From Cafeteria roenbergensis (lineage: Eukaryota; Sar; Bigyra; Bicosoecida; Cafeteriaceae): DNA of 64,000 bases. Position 1 is the stretch's first letter; each line of letters starts with the position of its first letter. Of the stretch, positions 25,301 through 33,684 are shown piece by piece. The stretch is from positions 930,001 through 994,000 of the forward strand of contig VLTN01000002.1 in assembly GCA_008330645.1 (NCBI GenBank), read 5' to 3'. The notes beneath the pieces are model-generated. The model searched no databases and was not told the origin of the DNA. It saw only the letters and a program-made list of their open reading frames with translations. The position numbers and the translations under genes are program-made.

Positions 25301-28300
25301 CAACGACATCGATTCCTTCCCCTACTCCGTGGCGGTGTGGTACGGCTTCCCGCAGGCCCCCCGCGACGCCGAGGCCGACGCGCTGCGCCCGCCCATCGTG
25401 GTGGCCGCCGAGATCGCGTCGCAGGACCAGCAGCGCCGTCTCTTCCGGCCCACGTGCCAGGTGCTGGAGGCCCACCGCGCCCTCATCTGCAAGGCCGTTC
25501 CCGGCTACGGCGGCAGCCTCGTGCCTGTGGTGCGCGTCGCGGGCCTCGAGTCGGTGTCCGTGGCCCCCACGGCTGTGGTTCCGGCGTCGGCGATGTCCTA
25601 CACGGTGCCCACGGTGGTGGACGTGACCGGCGACGGCTCCTTCAACGCCCTGACCAAGGGCAACCAGGAGGTGTTCCTGGCCGGCGACTTCTTCGGCCTG
25701 ATGCAGCACAACGCCGTCACCAAGGTGACCTACGGCCCGACGGGCACGGAGTACACCGCGGCGTCGTGCCTCGTGACGGCTGACAACATCCAGGTGACCT
25801 GCCGCACCGCGCCGGGCGTGGGCCAGTTCCTTCAGTGGCGCATCCAGATCGGGAACCAGTGGAGCCCGCTCGCCGGCAACACGTCTTACGCGCCGCCCGT
25901 CATTTCCTACTTCTCGGGCGACGGCTCCTCCAGCGCGCAGACCGTGGGTGGCGAGGACGTGTTCGTGCGTGGCGACAACTTCGGCTTCGAGGACAGCAAG
26001 GTGGACTTCGTGGTGTACCGCATCGTCGGCTTCGAGCGCGACGTGCGGTTCGAGGCGGCCAACTGCTTCATCTTCACGGCGCACACGATGCTCAAGTGCC
26101 GCACCGCGCCGGGCGCAGGCAAGGTCCTCGAGTGGCAGGTGTCCATCGCCGGGCAGACGTCGGTGGACCCCGTGACCGGGTACGGCCGCCCCCTGATCGA
26201 GGCGGTGGGCGCCCCGGGCGGAGCCGCGTACGCGCAGAGCCTGTCGACGGACGGCGGCGAGACGATCGAGCTCAGCGGCGCCAACCTGGGCCCCTCGGCG
26301 GACCCCGGGCCCTTCCTGGACTGGGTGCGCTACGGCCCGACCGGCGGGGAGTACATGGCGACGAACTGCAGCCTGGACGGCGCGGGCCACGTCAAGCTGA
26401 CGTGCCGTACCGCTGCAGGCGTGGGCGGCCCGCACGTGTGGAAGGTGAGCGTGGCGGGCTTCGTCTCCGAGATCTCGCCGCTCGTGGGCGGCGTGACCAG
26501 CTACGCAGCTCCCGCCATCTCCCTGCTCCAGGCCAGCGCTGGCTCCGACGCGCCCGTCCCGACGATGGGCGGCACAATGATGACGCTGGTGGGCACCGAC
26601 TTCGGCCTGCGCGACCCGACCGTGACGGTCAAGGTCGAGATGGTGCTGTCGGGCTCCCAGGGCTCGCGCACCATCTCCATCGAGCCCGAGACGCCGACGC
26701 CCGATGCTGGCGCGGACATCGCGCAGGCGATCGCTGGCTCCAGCTTCGCGGCAGCTGGCTTCGCGGGGCCGTTGGAGGTTGTGCCCGGCAAGGGCTGGAC
26801 GACGCGCCGCGGCGCGCCCGGCCACAGCAACGGCCGGCCACTGCAGGCGCTCAAGTTCCGCATCCCGGCAGGCTTCGGCAAGGACGTCCCCGTGCGCGTG
26901 GTGATCCGCTCGACCGCGCCCCTCGACCCGTCGGCCCCTGGCGCGTCCGGCAGCCCGGTGACGATCCGCTCGAGCGCCGCCACCTTCTCGTACGACGCGC
27001 CGGACATCTGGTACGTCAACCCGCGCCTGGCCACGGAGCCCCAGTGGGACGGCTGGTACCAGCTGGACATCATCGGCGAGAACCTGTGCAACGGCGAGCT
27101 CGGCTGCATCGTGGTGAGCGTGAGCGACCGCACGAACACGTCTGCCTTCGGCACCATCGGGTTCGTGAACGACATCAGCGTGGGCCAGAACACCATGCGC
27201 GACGCCGAGAGGCACGACCGCGTGACCATCTTCGTGACGAACAAGCAGGGCGCAGTGCGCATCTCGATCGGCAACCAGAACACCATCGTCAAGGCCTTCT
27301 CCAGGCTGGCACCGGCGCTCGGCCGCGAGCAGGCGTACAGCTCCGAGACCTTTGCTTCCGACGGCTCGGGCGCAACCATCTCGCTGCGCGGCTGCAACTG
27401 GGTGCGCGGCGAGACGCTCGTCAAGGTGGGCGGCTACGACTGCGTGATCCAGTCCTTCACCGACCCCACCAACCAGGCAGAGGACCCCGGGTGCAGCCGC
27501 GAGGAGTCGCAGGCGACCATCGTGTGCGCCCTTCCCGCCGGCGTGGGCAAGGAGAACGCTGTGACCGTGCTGATCCAGTCCGGCGACGGCGACACGCTGT
27601 CCTCGGACGGCGGTTCCAGCCCGACCCCCACCCCGTCGCCGACCCCCGCTGCCGTGTCCCCGTCTTCCTCGCCGGCAGCTGCGGCGTCGGCCTCGCCCTC
27701 TCCCTCGCCGGCGGTTGCTGCGTCTGCGTCGGCCTCGCCGGCTGCCGCTGCGTCGGCGTCTGTCTCGCCGGCAGCTGCTGCGTCGGTGTCGGCCACGCCA
27801 TCCGTCGCCGCCTCCCCTGCGGCGTCCACCAACTCGACTCGTCGCATGCTTGCGGCAGCAGCGCCAGTTGCCGTGGCGGCAGCAGCCCCGGCGGGCCTGC
27901 CGGCCGCAGCAGCGCCCGTCCGCGTGGCCGCCCCGTCTCGCCCCCGCATGCTGCAGGCCTCTCCCACCCCGTTCCCGGCCTCGGACGTGACGCCCGCGCC
28001 CCAGTTCGAGCCGGCCTCGTACTCGGACCAGAACGTCGTGCCCCAGGCCGCGGCGTGCTCTTCCAACTGCATTGAGTTCCGCGCCCCCGTGATCACCAGC
28101 ATTTCGATGCGCGACGGTATCGCGGCGGACCGCGCTGCTGACGGAGGGGAGCGCGAGCTGGTCGCGCTCATCGTCGAAGGCACTCCCTCGGTGTCGATCG
28201 AGCTGCCCACCCACGCGTCGGTGCTCGTGTTCAAGGGCACGGACTTCGGCCTTCGCGGCATGGTGGTGCTCCGGCCGCGCGTTGGCTCCAGCGCCTCGCC

Positions 28301-31300
28301 CATCATCGTGTACCCCGACCCCGCGGCGGGCGACTGGACATCCACGCAGGTGACGGCCCGTCTCCCGGGCAGCGAGGGCCACGGGTGGACCGTGGAGCTC
28401 TGGCAGGGCGTGACCGTTGCGGACGCCAACCGCGGCCCGCAGATGCAGTCCTCGCCCGCGACCATCAGCCTCAGCTACCGCTACCCCACGGTCTCGCTCG
28501 CCACCCCGCTCACCATCGGCACTGCTGGCGGCGAGGTCGTGACGGTTGTGGGGCGGAACTTCGGCGTGAGCGGCCCCAGCCTCTTTGTGCGCTACCCGGG
28601 CAGCTCTTGGGTGCCAGCGCCCCTCGCGATTGCCGACTTCACGTCTTCGGCCGACTTCGGGCACACGCACGCCCGCTTCGTGGCGCCGGAGGGCCAGGGC
28701 GCCGCAGCCGATGTGGAGCTGATGGTCGAGGTGGACGGCCGCCAGATGCCGCTCGCCCTCCGCGGCGTGTTCGGCTACCGCGCCCCCCGCCTGCAGTCGG
28801 TGTGGCCTCGCTCTGCGCCCACGGAGGGCGGCACGGACGTGGTCATCCGCGGCACGGATCTCGGCCGGTTCGGCGACCTGCTGCTGGAGTGGCAGGGCGA
28901 CTTCGGGGCCACGCAGCAGACGAACTGGACCGTGCTGTCGCACAACCACACCGTCATGGTGGCCCGCGTCCGCGCCGGCGCCGGCGTGAACCGGTTCCTG
29001 AAGGCCAGCATCTCGGGGCAGACGAACCCCGACTCGGACCTGCTGTGGAGCTTCTCTCCCCCGCGCATCGACGACATCTCGCCGCGCAGCGGCCCCACGG
29101 TGCCCGATGTGCGCAAGGGCGACGAGACCAGGCTGACCGTGACCGGGTCGTCCTTCGGCGTGCGCGGCGGCAGGCTGACCATCGACGGCAAGCTGTGCGA
29201 GATTGTGTCCCACACCCACACGCAGATCGTGTGCGAGATCCCCAGCGGCATGTTCGCGGAACGCGTGGTGCGCTTCCAGAACGACGACTCGGTGCCGTCC
29301 GGCGTGTCCAACGCGGCCTTCTACCGCGACGCCCGGTGGTCCACGACCAACGCGTCCTTCTCGTACGACCCGCCTGTGGTCACCGGCGTGGACCCCAGCC
29401 GCGCTGATGCCGAGGGCGAGCCGCGCCTTGTCATCTACGGCCGCAACTTCGGCCCGTTCCAGACCGAGGCCGCCGTCAAGATCGGCGCCAAGGTGTGCGT
29501 CAACGCGTCCTGGACGAGCGACGAGCAGATCAGCTGCGCCATGATGCGGGACCGCGCTGGCCGCAAGAACCTGACCGTGGACGTGGCCGGACAGCGCAGC
29601 TACTTCTCCGAAATCGACTTCCGCGTGCGCGTGACGCTGGTGTGCCAGACCTCGTGGTACGGCATGCCGGGAGAGTACTGCCTCAAGTGCCCCGTGGGCG
29701 CCCTTTGCGACCGCGACGAGATCTACACGCCCGTGTCGGAGCCTGGCTTCTGGCGCTTCGACCTGCCAAACGCGCGCCCCAACGCGAGCGCGCAGGCGGA
29801 GAAGGACGCCGGCAAGGAGGTGAGCGACGACTCCCTCTGGGTGTACGACGTGAACGGCGGCAAGGGCAACGAGAACTGCCCCGCTGAGCGCCGCACCACG
29901 CGGCCGTCGTGCCAGGTGTACCTGCCGTGCCAGCCCGCCAAGTCCTGCATCGGCGACAACACGTGCGCTCCCGGCTACACGTCCGAGCGCTGCGCCTTCT
30001 GCGCCAAGGGCTACTACCGCCTGGACGGCGAGTGCGAGGTGTGCCCGGAGAACCCGGAGCTGATCATCCTCGGCTTCATCGGCCTCGGCATCGTCGGCGT
30101 CGCCGCGGCCTACATGGCCCAGCGCAGCAACATCAGCATGTCCATCGGCATCATCGCCGTGGACTTCTTCCAGGTGCTGGCCATCTTCGCGCGCAGCAAG
30201 GTCAACTGGCCCGAGCCCCTCCGCGTGCTCTTCCGCATCCTGTCCGCGTTCAACCTCAACCTTGAGCTCACGGCCCCCGAGTGCCTGGTGGAGAGCTTCG
30301 GCGCCGTGGAGCGCTTCATGGGCACGCTGCTCATCCCGGTCATCGCCGGCAGCATCTTCCTGCTGATCCACCTCGTGAAGCTGGCGTACAAGGTGTGCGT
30401 GAAGCGCGTGGACAAGGAGGCCCGCAACGCGCACCTCCCGACCATGATCGCGGCCTTCATCGCCATGTTCTACTTCCTCTACCTCTTCCTCTCCCGCACC
30501 GTCTTCGAGGTGTTCAACTGCGCGCCGACGGACCCGTCCGACGGCAAGACGTACCTGCAGATGGTGTTCGAGGAGTGCGGCCTGCCCGGCGGCGTCCAGG
30601 AGACGCTCATGCCGTGGGCCGTGCTGGCGCTCATCTTCTACGTGATCGGCTTCCCGATCGTGTCCGGCTACTTCCTGTACAAGCACAAGAACGACATCAA
30701 GAAGGACCAGCTCCTGTACCTGGTGAAGCTGCCCGAGGGCAAGGAGGAGTACGAGCGCGCCGCCCGCGAGCTCAAGGTGTACCGCCTGCGCAAGTACATG
30801 GGCCGCCTGTACCAGTTCTTCGTGCCGGGCAAGGTCTACTGGGTCGAGGTCATCCTTGCTCGCAAGTTCCTCATCGCCATCTCGACGCTGCTGTTCCAGC
30901 AGACGCCCACCTTCCAGTTCGCCATGATGCTGCTGGTGCTCTTCGGCGCCTACGCGCTCCACGTGAAGAACGTGCCGTACCTCAACGCCACCGAGCGCGA
31001 CGACATTCTCGCCAAGTGGCGCGACGAGAAGGGCTCCGCCAAGCAGGAGGAGATCAAGCGCCTGGTTGCCGGCGCCAACCGCAAGGCGACGCGCCGCAGC
31101 TCCATGGCGGCCGAGCGGCCCAAGTCGATGGTGCAGCACACCACGATGGAGGTGCAGAAGTACATCTACAACTACAACACCATCGAGGCGGTGCTGCTCT
31201 TCGTGGCCGTGCTCACCTGCCTCTCCGGCATCATGCTCAACTCGTCCCGGTTCGAGTCCGCCTACTACGCCTCGCAGCGCGACACCATCACCGGCCTCAT

Positions 31301-32033
31301 CATCGCCATCATCACCATCACGCTGCTGTACGTCTTCTCCGTGGTCGTGTTCGAGGTGATCAAGGTGGTGCGCCCCGAGCTGTGCGGCGCAACCGCCATC
31401 CCCAAGAAGGGCAAGAAGGGCGCCGCTGGCAAGGGCGCCGCAGCTGGCGGTAAGGTCTCGCTCGAGGCCGACACCGAGGACAAGATGGACATCATGGCCA
31501 ACCCCATGCACGAGGACAGCACCGCCACCGATGGCGTCTCCCTCGAGTCCATCACCTCGCTCAGGGCCGGCACCGTTACGCAGGAGCAGCTCGACACTCT
31601 TGGCCGCGCCTATGCCGGCCTCCTGGACCGGTACAAGATGCTGGAGAAGCAGACCAGCGATGGCGAGGCAGGCGTTGACGGCGCGGCCTCTCCGGGTGGC
31701 ACGCTCGGCACCTCGCGCAAGCGCATGTCTCGTATGAGCATGGCAAAGGGCAAGACCGGCGGCCGCAACGAGTTCGCCCCGGCAATGGCCTCACCGGCTG
31801 GCTCCGGCGGGTCGAGCGGCGGCGCAGCGGCGGCCAACGCGTCTGGGCTGTACCTCAACCCGACGGCGCGCAAGTCCGTGCGTCGCTCCAGGTCCAAGTC
31901 GACCTTGCTTCGGTCCCCGGGTTCCGGAAAGTCTCCGACTGCCGTTGAGTCCCCACTCCATGTGGCAGGCGACAGCGCTGACGTCCCCGACATGGCCCTT
32001 GGCAAGGGCGCCGGGGCCACGAAGAAGCAGTGA
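7302..32033 (+). CDS. Giant modular multi-pass surface protein, about 8063 aa (LamG/cadherin/IPT-TIG)
   Basis: Exons 7302-7692, 8105-8227 and 8356-32033; both introns (412 and 128 bp) are GTGAG..GCAG, phase 1, and restore one frame. The ATG at 7302 starts a signal peptide (MRCASALFVAAMAAYTAMA). In order, with rough residues: SbsA-type Ig-like domain 22-130; CDM-containing fibrinogen-like start 160-210; Cys-rich PAN-like segment 267-340; LamG-like domains 483-943; fibrinogen-like module with GGGWTRFWW 950-1173; Calx-beta 1180-1287; F5/8C-like 1317-1473; LamG-like series 1483-2373; DUF4215 Cys motif ECDDGNTVSGDGC near 2475; more LamG-like domains to about 3500; a repeated unnamed module to 4320; ten cadherin-type repeats 4327-5520; about fourteen IPT/TIG repeats 5520-7260 split by an Ala/Ser/Pro linker; Cys-rich stalk 7265-7405; 8-9 membrane helices 7406-7843; cytoplasmic tail. 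A role as adhesion molecule or receptor is inferred from architecture only. Confidence 0.9.
9289..18340 (+). other. LamG/concanavalin-like array of the giant protein, with inserted modules
   Basis: About nine concanavalin-type units recur. Typical units open with a phrase such as LLGWWSMASTRAG or GLAAWWRLAES, continue with DxSGNGxD (or a variant), a core like CAWVYPS or VTIEMWAF, then WxHVxxS, an xVDGxxV strand and a closing VRxYSxxLS-type strand. Rough starts are 9289, 10020, 12290, 13000, 13690, 14460, 16050, 16890 and 17760. Fibrinogen-like (10690-11360), Calx-beta (11380-11700), F5/8C-like (11790-12260), DUF4215 (15235-15380) and a possible MAM-like unit (15395-15990) interrupt the array. 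Such domains commonly bind glycans or other surface ligands. Domain borders are by eye. Confidence 0.75.
19617..20770 (+). other. Three copies of an unnamed ~120-aa module in the giant protein
   Basis: Two copies are clear: one centred on HGLGKMPDRLRVLIRSEE (about 20035-20400) and one on HGLAALPERVDVAVRTSS (about 20405-20765). Each starts with a Trp-containing segment (SGWSSM, SDWMRM), then HGL-x-x-x-P-x-R-V/L, and ends in a strand like VRVQAW or VKVRAW. A weaker third copy opens with ELDHGFNVDPAGLEVFPEM (about 19617-20010). H-type-lectin-like beta sandwiches have a similar layout, but I cannot name the family with confidence. Confidence 0.55.
20820..24400 (+). other. Ten cadherin-type repeats of the giant protein
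   Basis: Each repeat is about 100-150 residues and ends with a calcium-linker motif: DVNEAP, DNNDAP, NINDPP, DENDAP, DVDEAP, PPNNPP, DADDMP, DANEPP and DVNDL are seen. Internal motifs LDYETR, LDFETD, FDFETR and LDFENT correspond to the cadherin LDxE strand, and AxDxD motifs precede them. These repeats normally rigidify in calcium and mediate adhesion outside the cell. The first repeat ends in an atypical VANRNSAP linker. Confidence 0.85.
24400..29620 (+). other. About fourteen IPT/TIG Ig-like repeats of the giant protein
   Basis: The recurring pattern is a hydrophobic strand, a proline/glycine turn with GG, then xVxGxNFG: examples are GGRLVLTGRNFGFASG, GGEDVFVRGDNFGFED, GGEVVTVVGRNFGVSG and PRLVIYGRNFGPFQ. 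Most repeats also carry a Cys pair such as ATACSV..ITCTMP or AASCLV..VTCRTAP and a GxG turn (AGSG, PGVG). This is the IPT/TIG fold seen in plexins, Met-type receptors and bacterial surface proteins. Repeats start near 24400, 24725, 25070, 25610, 25896, 26190, 26515, 27000 (degenerate), 27310, 28085, 28480, 28785, 29060 and 29370. Confidence 0.85.
27605..27835 (+). repeat. Ala/Ser/Pro low-complexity linker repeat
   Basis: Short imperfect tandem repeats rich in GCGTCGGCCTCGCCG-like units encode a Pro-Ser-Ala linker (SPTPTPSPTP, then ASASPSPSPAV). It separates TIG repeats 9 and 10 and is probably a flexible, possibly O-glycosylated hinge. Unequal exchange here could change its length between strains. 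Confidence 0.8.
29635..32030 (+). other. Cys-rich stalk, multi-pass membrane domain and cytoplasmic tail of the giant protein
   Basis: After the last TIG repeat comes a Cys-rich ephrin-receptor/GCC-like stalk (YGMPGEYCLKCPVGALC, later CAFCAKGYYRLDGECEVC). Hydrophobic helices follow at about 30057-30120, 30133-30192, 30328-30395, 30441-30513, 30606-30681, 30870-30960 (one or two), 31190-31235 and 31288-31360. The phrase DFFQVLAIFARSKVNWP is of the kind found in large protist surface proteins with the same stalk. The tail is Lys/Gly/Ser-rich with a short coiled coil (AYAGLLDRYKMLEK). No kinase or known channel-pore motif was seen. Confidence 0.75.
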
Positions 32034-32681
32034 TTCTGCGGCTTCTGCCCCGTCCAAGACTTTGCTGCCTCTCTGTGCCTTGACCTCGCTGCAGCCTTTG
32101 TCAGACTGCTGCCTGGGATGATGACGAGTCCAGCGATTCAGCTGGGCCCGAGCCCGTCCCGGTGCGCGTCGACATTGAGCACAAGCTGAGGGCCAGGCAC
32201 GCGGCGCGGCAGTCTTGACTCTTTTTCATTCATTTGCACGTCTTCCATGAGGCAAGCGCTGGCTTGACCTTTTGGTTGTCCTCGGCCAACGCGCACGAGA
32301 GCAGAGGCAAGGTGGGGGCCCTCGCACTGCAGCTAGACCGTGCGGCAATTGAATGCTGCTGGTCTCTGCCGCTGCAGGCCCCTCTCCCACGCCCGGCCAG
32401 CATCTATTTTGCTCGGCATGGGTGGGGGCTCCTTGGCTCGGCTCGGCTGCGCTTGGCCGCTGTGTTTGCATCCGTTCGAGTGGATTGGTTCCTCTTGTTG
32501 CGCTCTCAACTTCCCAGACGCTCCTGCCCGGGTTCAGTCTCGTTGATGAGACTCATACCGCGGCAGGATGCGCATTCCCATTGCGGGGATGGGTTACGAG
32601 AATCAACATGATCGTGATGCGGCTCGCGTTGCGCTCTTGATTAGTCCACCACGCACAGGTCACGCAAAGCAAACACCTCAC
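32034..32681. other. Intergenic, 648 bp, between convergent genes
   Basis: Holds the 3' ends of the giant gene (+) and the gene ending at 32682 (-). It is less GC-rich than the genes. The short frames present overlap on both strands and show no protein-like pattern. I see no repeat or RNA gene. Confidence 0.4.
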
Positions 32682-33371
32682 TCAAGTGCCGTCCGGGAGC
32701 CAACATTGACATTGTCTGCGGAGGGCTGCCGCGATGCTCGAACACTCGGCGAGGAGCCGAGCGGCGCTGACGCTGTCTGCGCCGCTCGCTTCGCCGTTGA
32801 AAGCAGCGGACATGGCCGTCAAGGCTGCGGTGTCGGACTCGCTCCCGACAGACGCGGCCAAAAGCCCGGCTGGCACTCCCTGTCGGCTGGGAATGGCCTT
32901 GCTCTGCACTCGCCGAATGCATTCGGCAGCAGCTGCCTTGACCCCAGGCGCAGGGCCCTCGGCTGTGCGAGACGGGTGGAACAGCAGCGCGGGGCGGAGC
33001 CCCAAGGCCTTGCGCTGCGTCTCGAACAGATTCACAGCGCGCCCGCCGGCCATCAAGCACGCAGAGTTCAGCATCAGGACAAGCCCGCTTCCGTACCGCT
33101 GGGACGCTCCACGCAAGAGATTGGCAGCTCGCTCCGGCGACGCGAGGCGCTCTCTATCGAAAACAACGAGCTTAACCTCGACTGACTCGCCCCCTGTTGA
33201 CACAATTCGGACGATGGCATCGGCAAACGGAAGGCCTCCAGGCTTGACAACCACGGTCGGCGCAGTCTCGCTGCCCAGGCTTGCATGCCAGTCCTTGCTG
33301 TCCTGGCTCAAGTGCTTGCAGCCTCGGCCAATGATGATGCGTGCGGCACGCACCGGCGGAGCATCCGTCAT
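32682..33371 (-). CDS. Hypothetical protein, about 229 aa
   Basis: The first ATG in frame is at 33371 (MTDAPPVRAARIIIG); the frame is also open further upstream. The product looks like a folded protein: VEVKLVVFDRERLASPERAA, SGLVLMLNSACLMAGGRAV and GLRPALLFHPSRTAEG alternate strands and helices, and the C-terminal 70 residues are Ala-rich helix. I do not recognise a family. No signal peptide or membrane span. It faces the gene at 33685 head to head and the giant gene tail to tail. A GTGAG follows directly after the stop codon. Overlapping plus-strand frames (for example 32734-33477) look less protein-like and were not chosen. Confidence 0.5.
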   Translation of the reverse strand: MTDAPPVRAARIIIGRGCKHLSQDSKDWHASLGSETAPTVVVKPGGLPFADAIVRIVSTGGESVEVKLVVFDRERLASPERAANLLRGASQRYGSGLVLMLNSACLMAGGRAVNLFETQRKALGLRPALLFHPSRTAEGPAPGVKAAAAECIRRVQSKAIPSRQGVPAGLLAASVGSESDTAALTAMSAAFNGEASGADSVSAARLLAECSSIAAALRRQCQCWLPDGT

Positions 33372-33684
33372 TGGTCCTGGCCTGCGGCGAAGGCAGCGAC
33401 CGCTCGCCGGGCAACTGCCCGCGCGGTGCGAATCCGTGGCAGTCGGTGCAACCCTGGCAAGCTGTGCAGAGCTGTGATTGCTTGGGCCAACTGCTACGGA
33501 GCCAACAGCGTGTGTTCCGCATCCCAACCGCTGGCGGTCGAAGCCACTGGTTCGGCTCGGGGCCTAGCGAAGTGAAGGTTGCTCGGTTGAGCAGGCCGAT
33601 TTCGGCTCGCCACGGCCTGGAGGTCACGGCGCTGGGGGTAGCCGCAAGCACCTGCCGCGTGCAGCGGTTGCCCCGCCCATAGGA
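33372..33684. promoter_or_regulatory. Putative bidirectional promoter region, 313 bp
   Basis: Separates divergent starts at 33371 (-) and 33685 (+). No TATA box is evident. Position is the only evidence. Confidence 0.35.

Noticed and set aside
23859-31511. A 2,550-codon stop-free frame on the minus strand.
   Set aside because: It lies wholly antisense to the cadherin/TIG part of the giant gene, whose plus-strand translation is rich in known domains. The minus translation is His/Arg/Ala/Gly-rich with no domain. It arises because the GC-biased sense codons avoid the antisense stops.
32734-33477. A plus-strand 247-codon frame opposite the 229-aa orphan.
   Set aside because: Less protein-like than the minus-strand frame, and the head-to-head arrangement with 33685 favours the minus gene. 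Not fully excluded.
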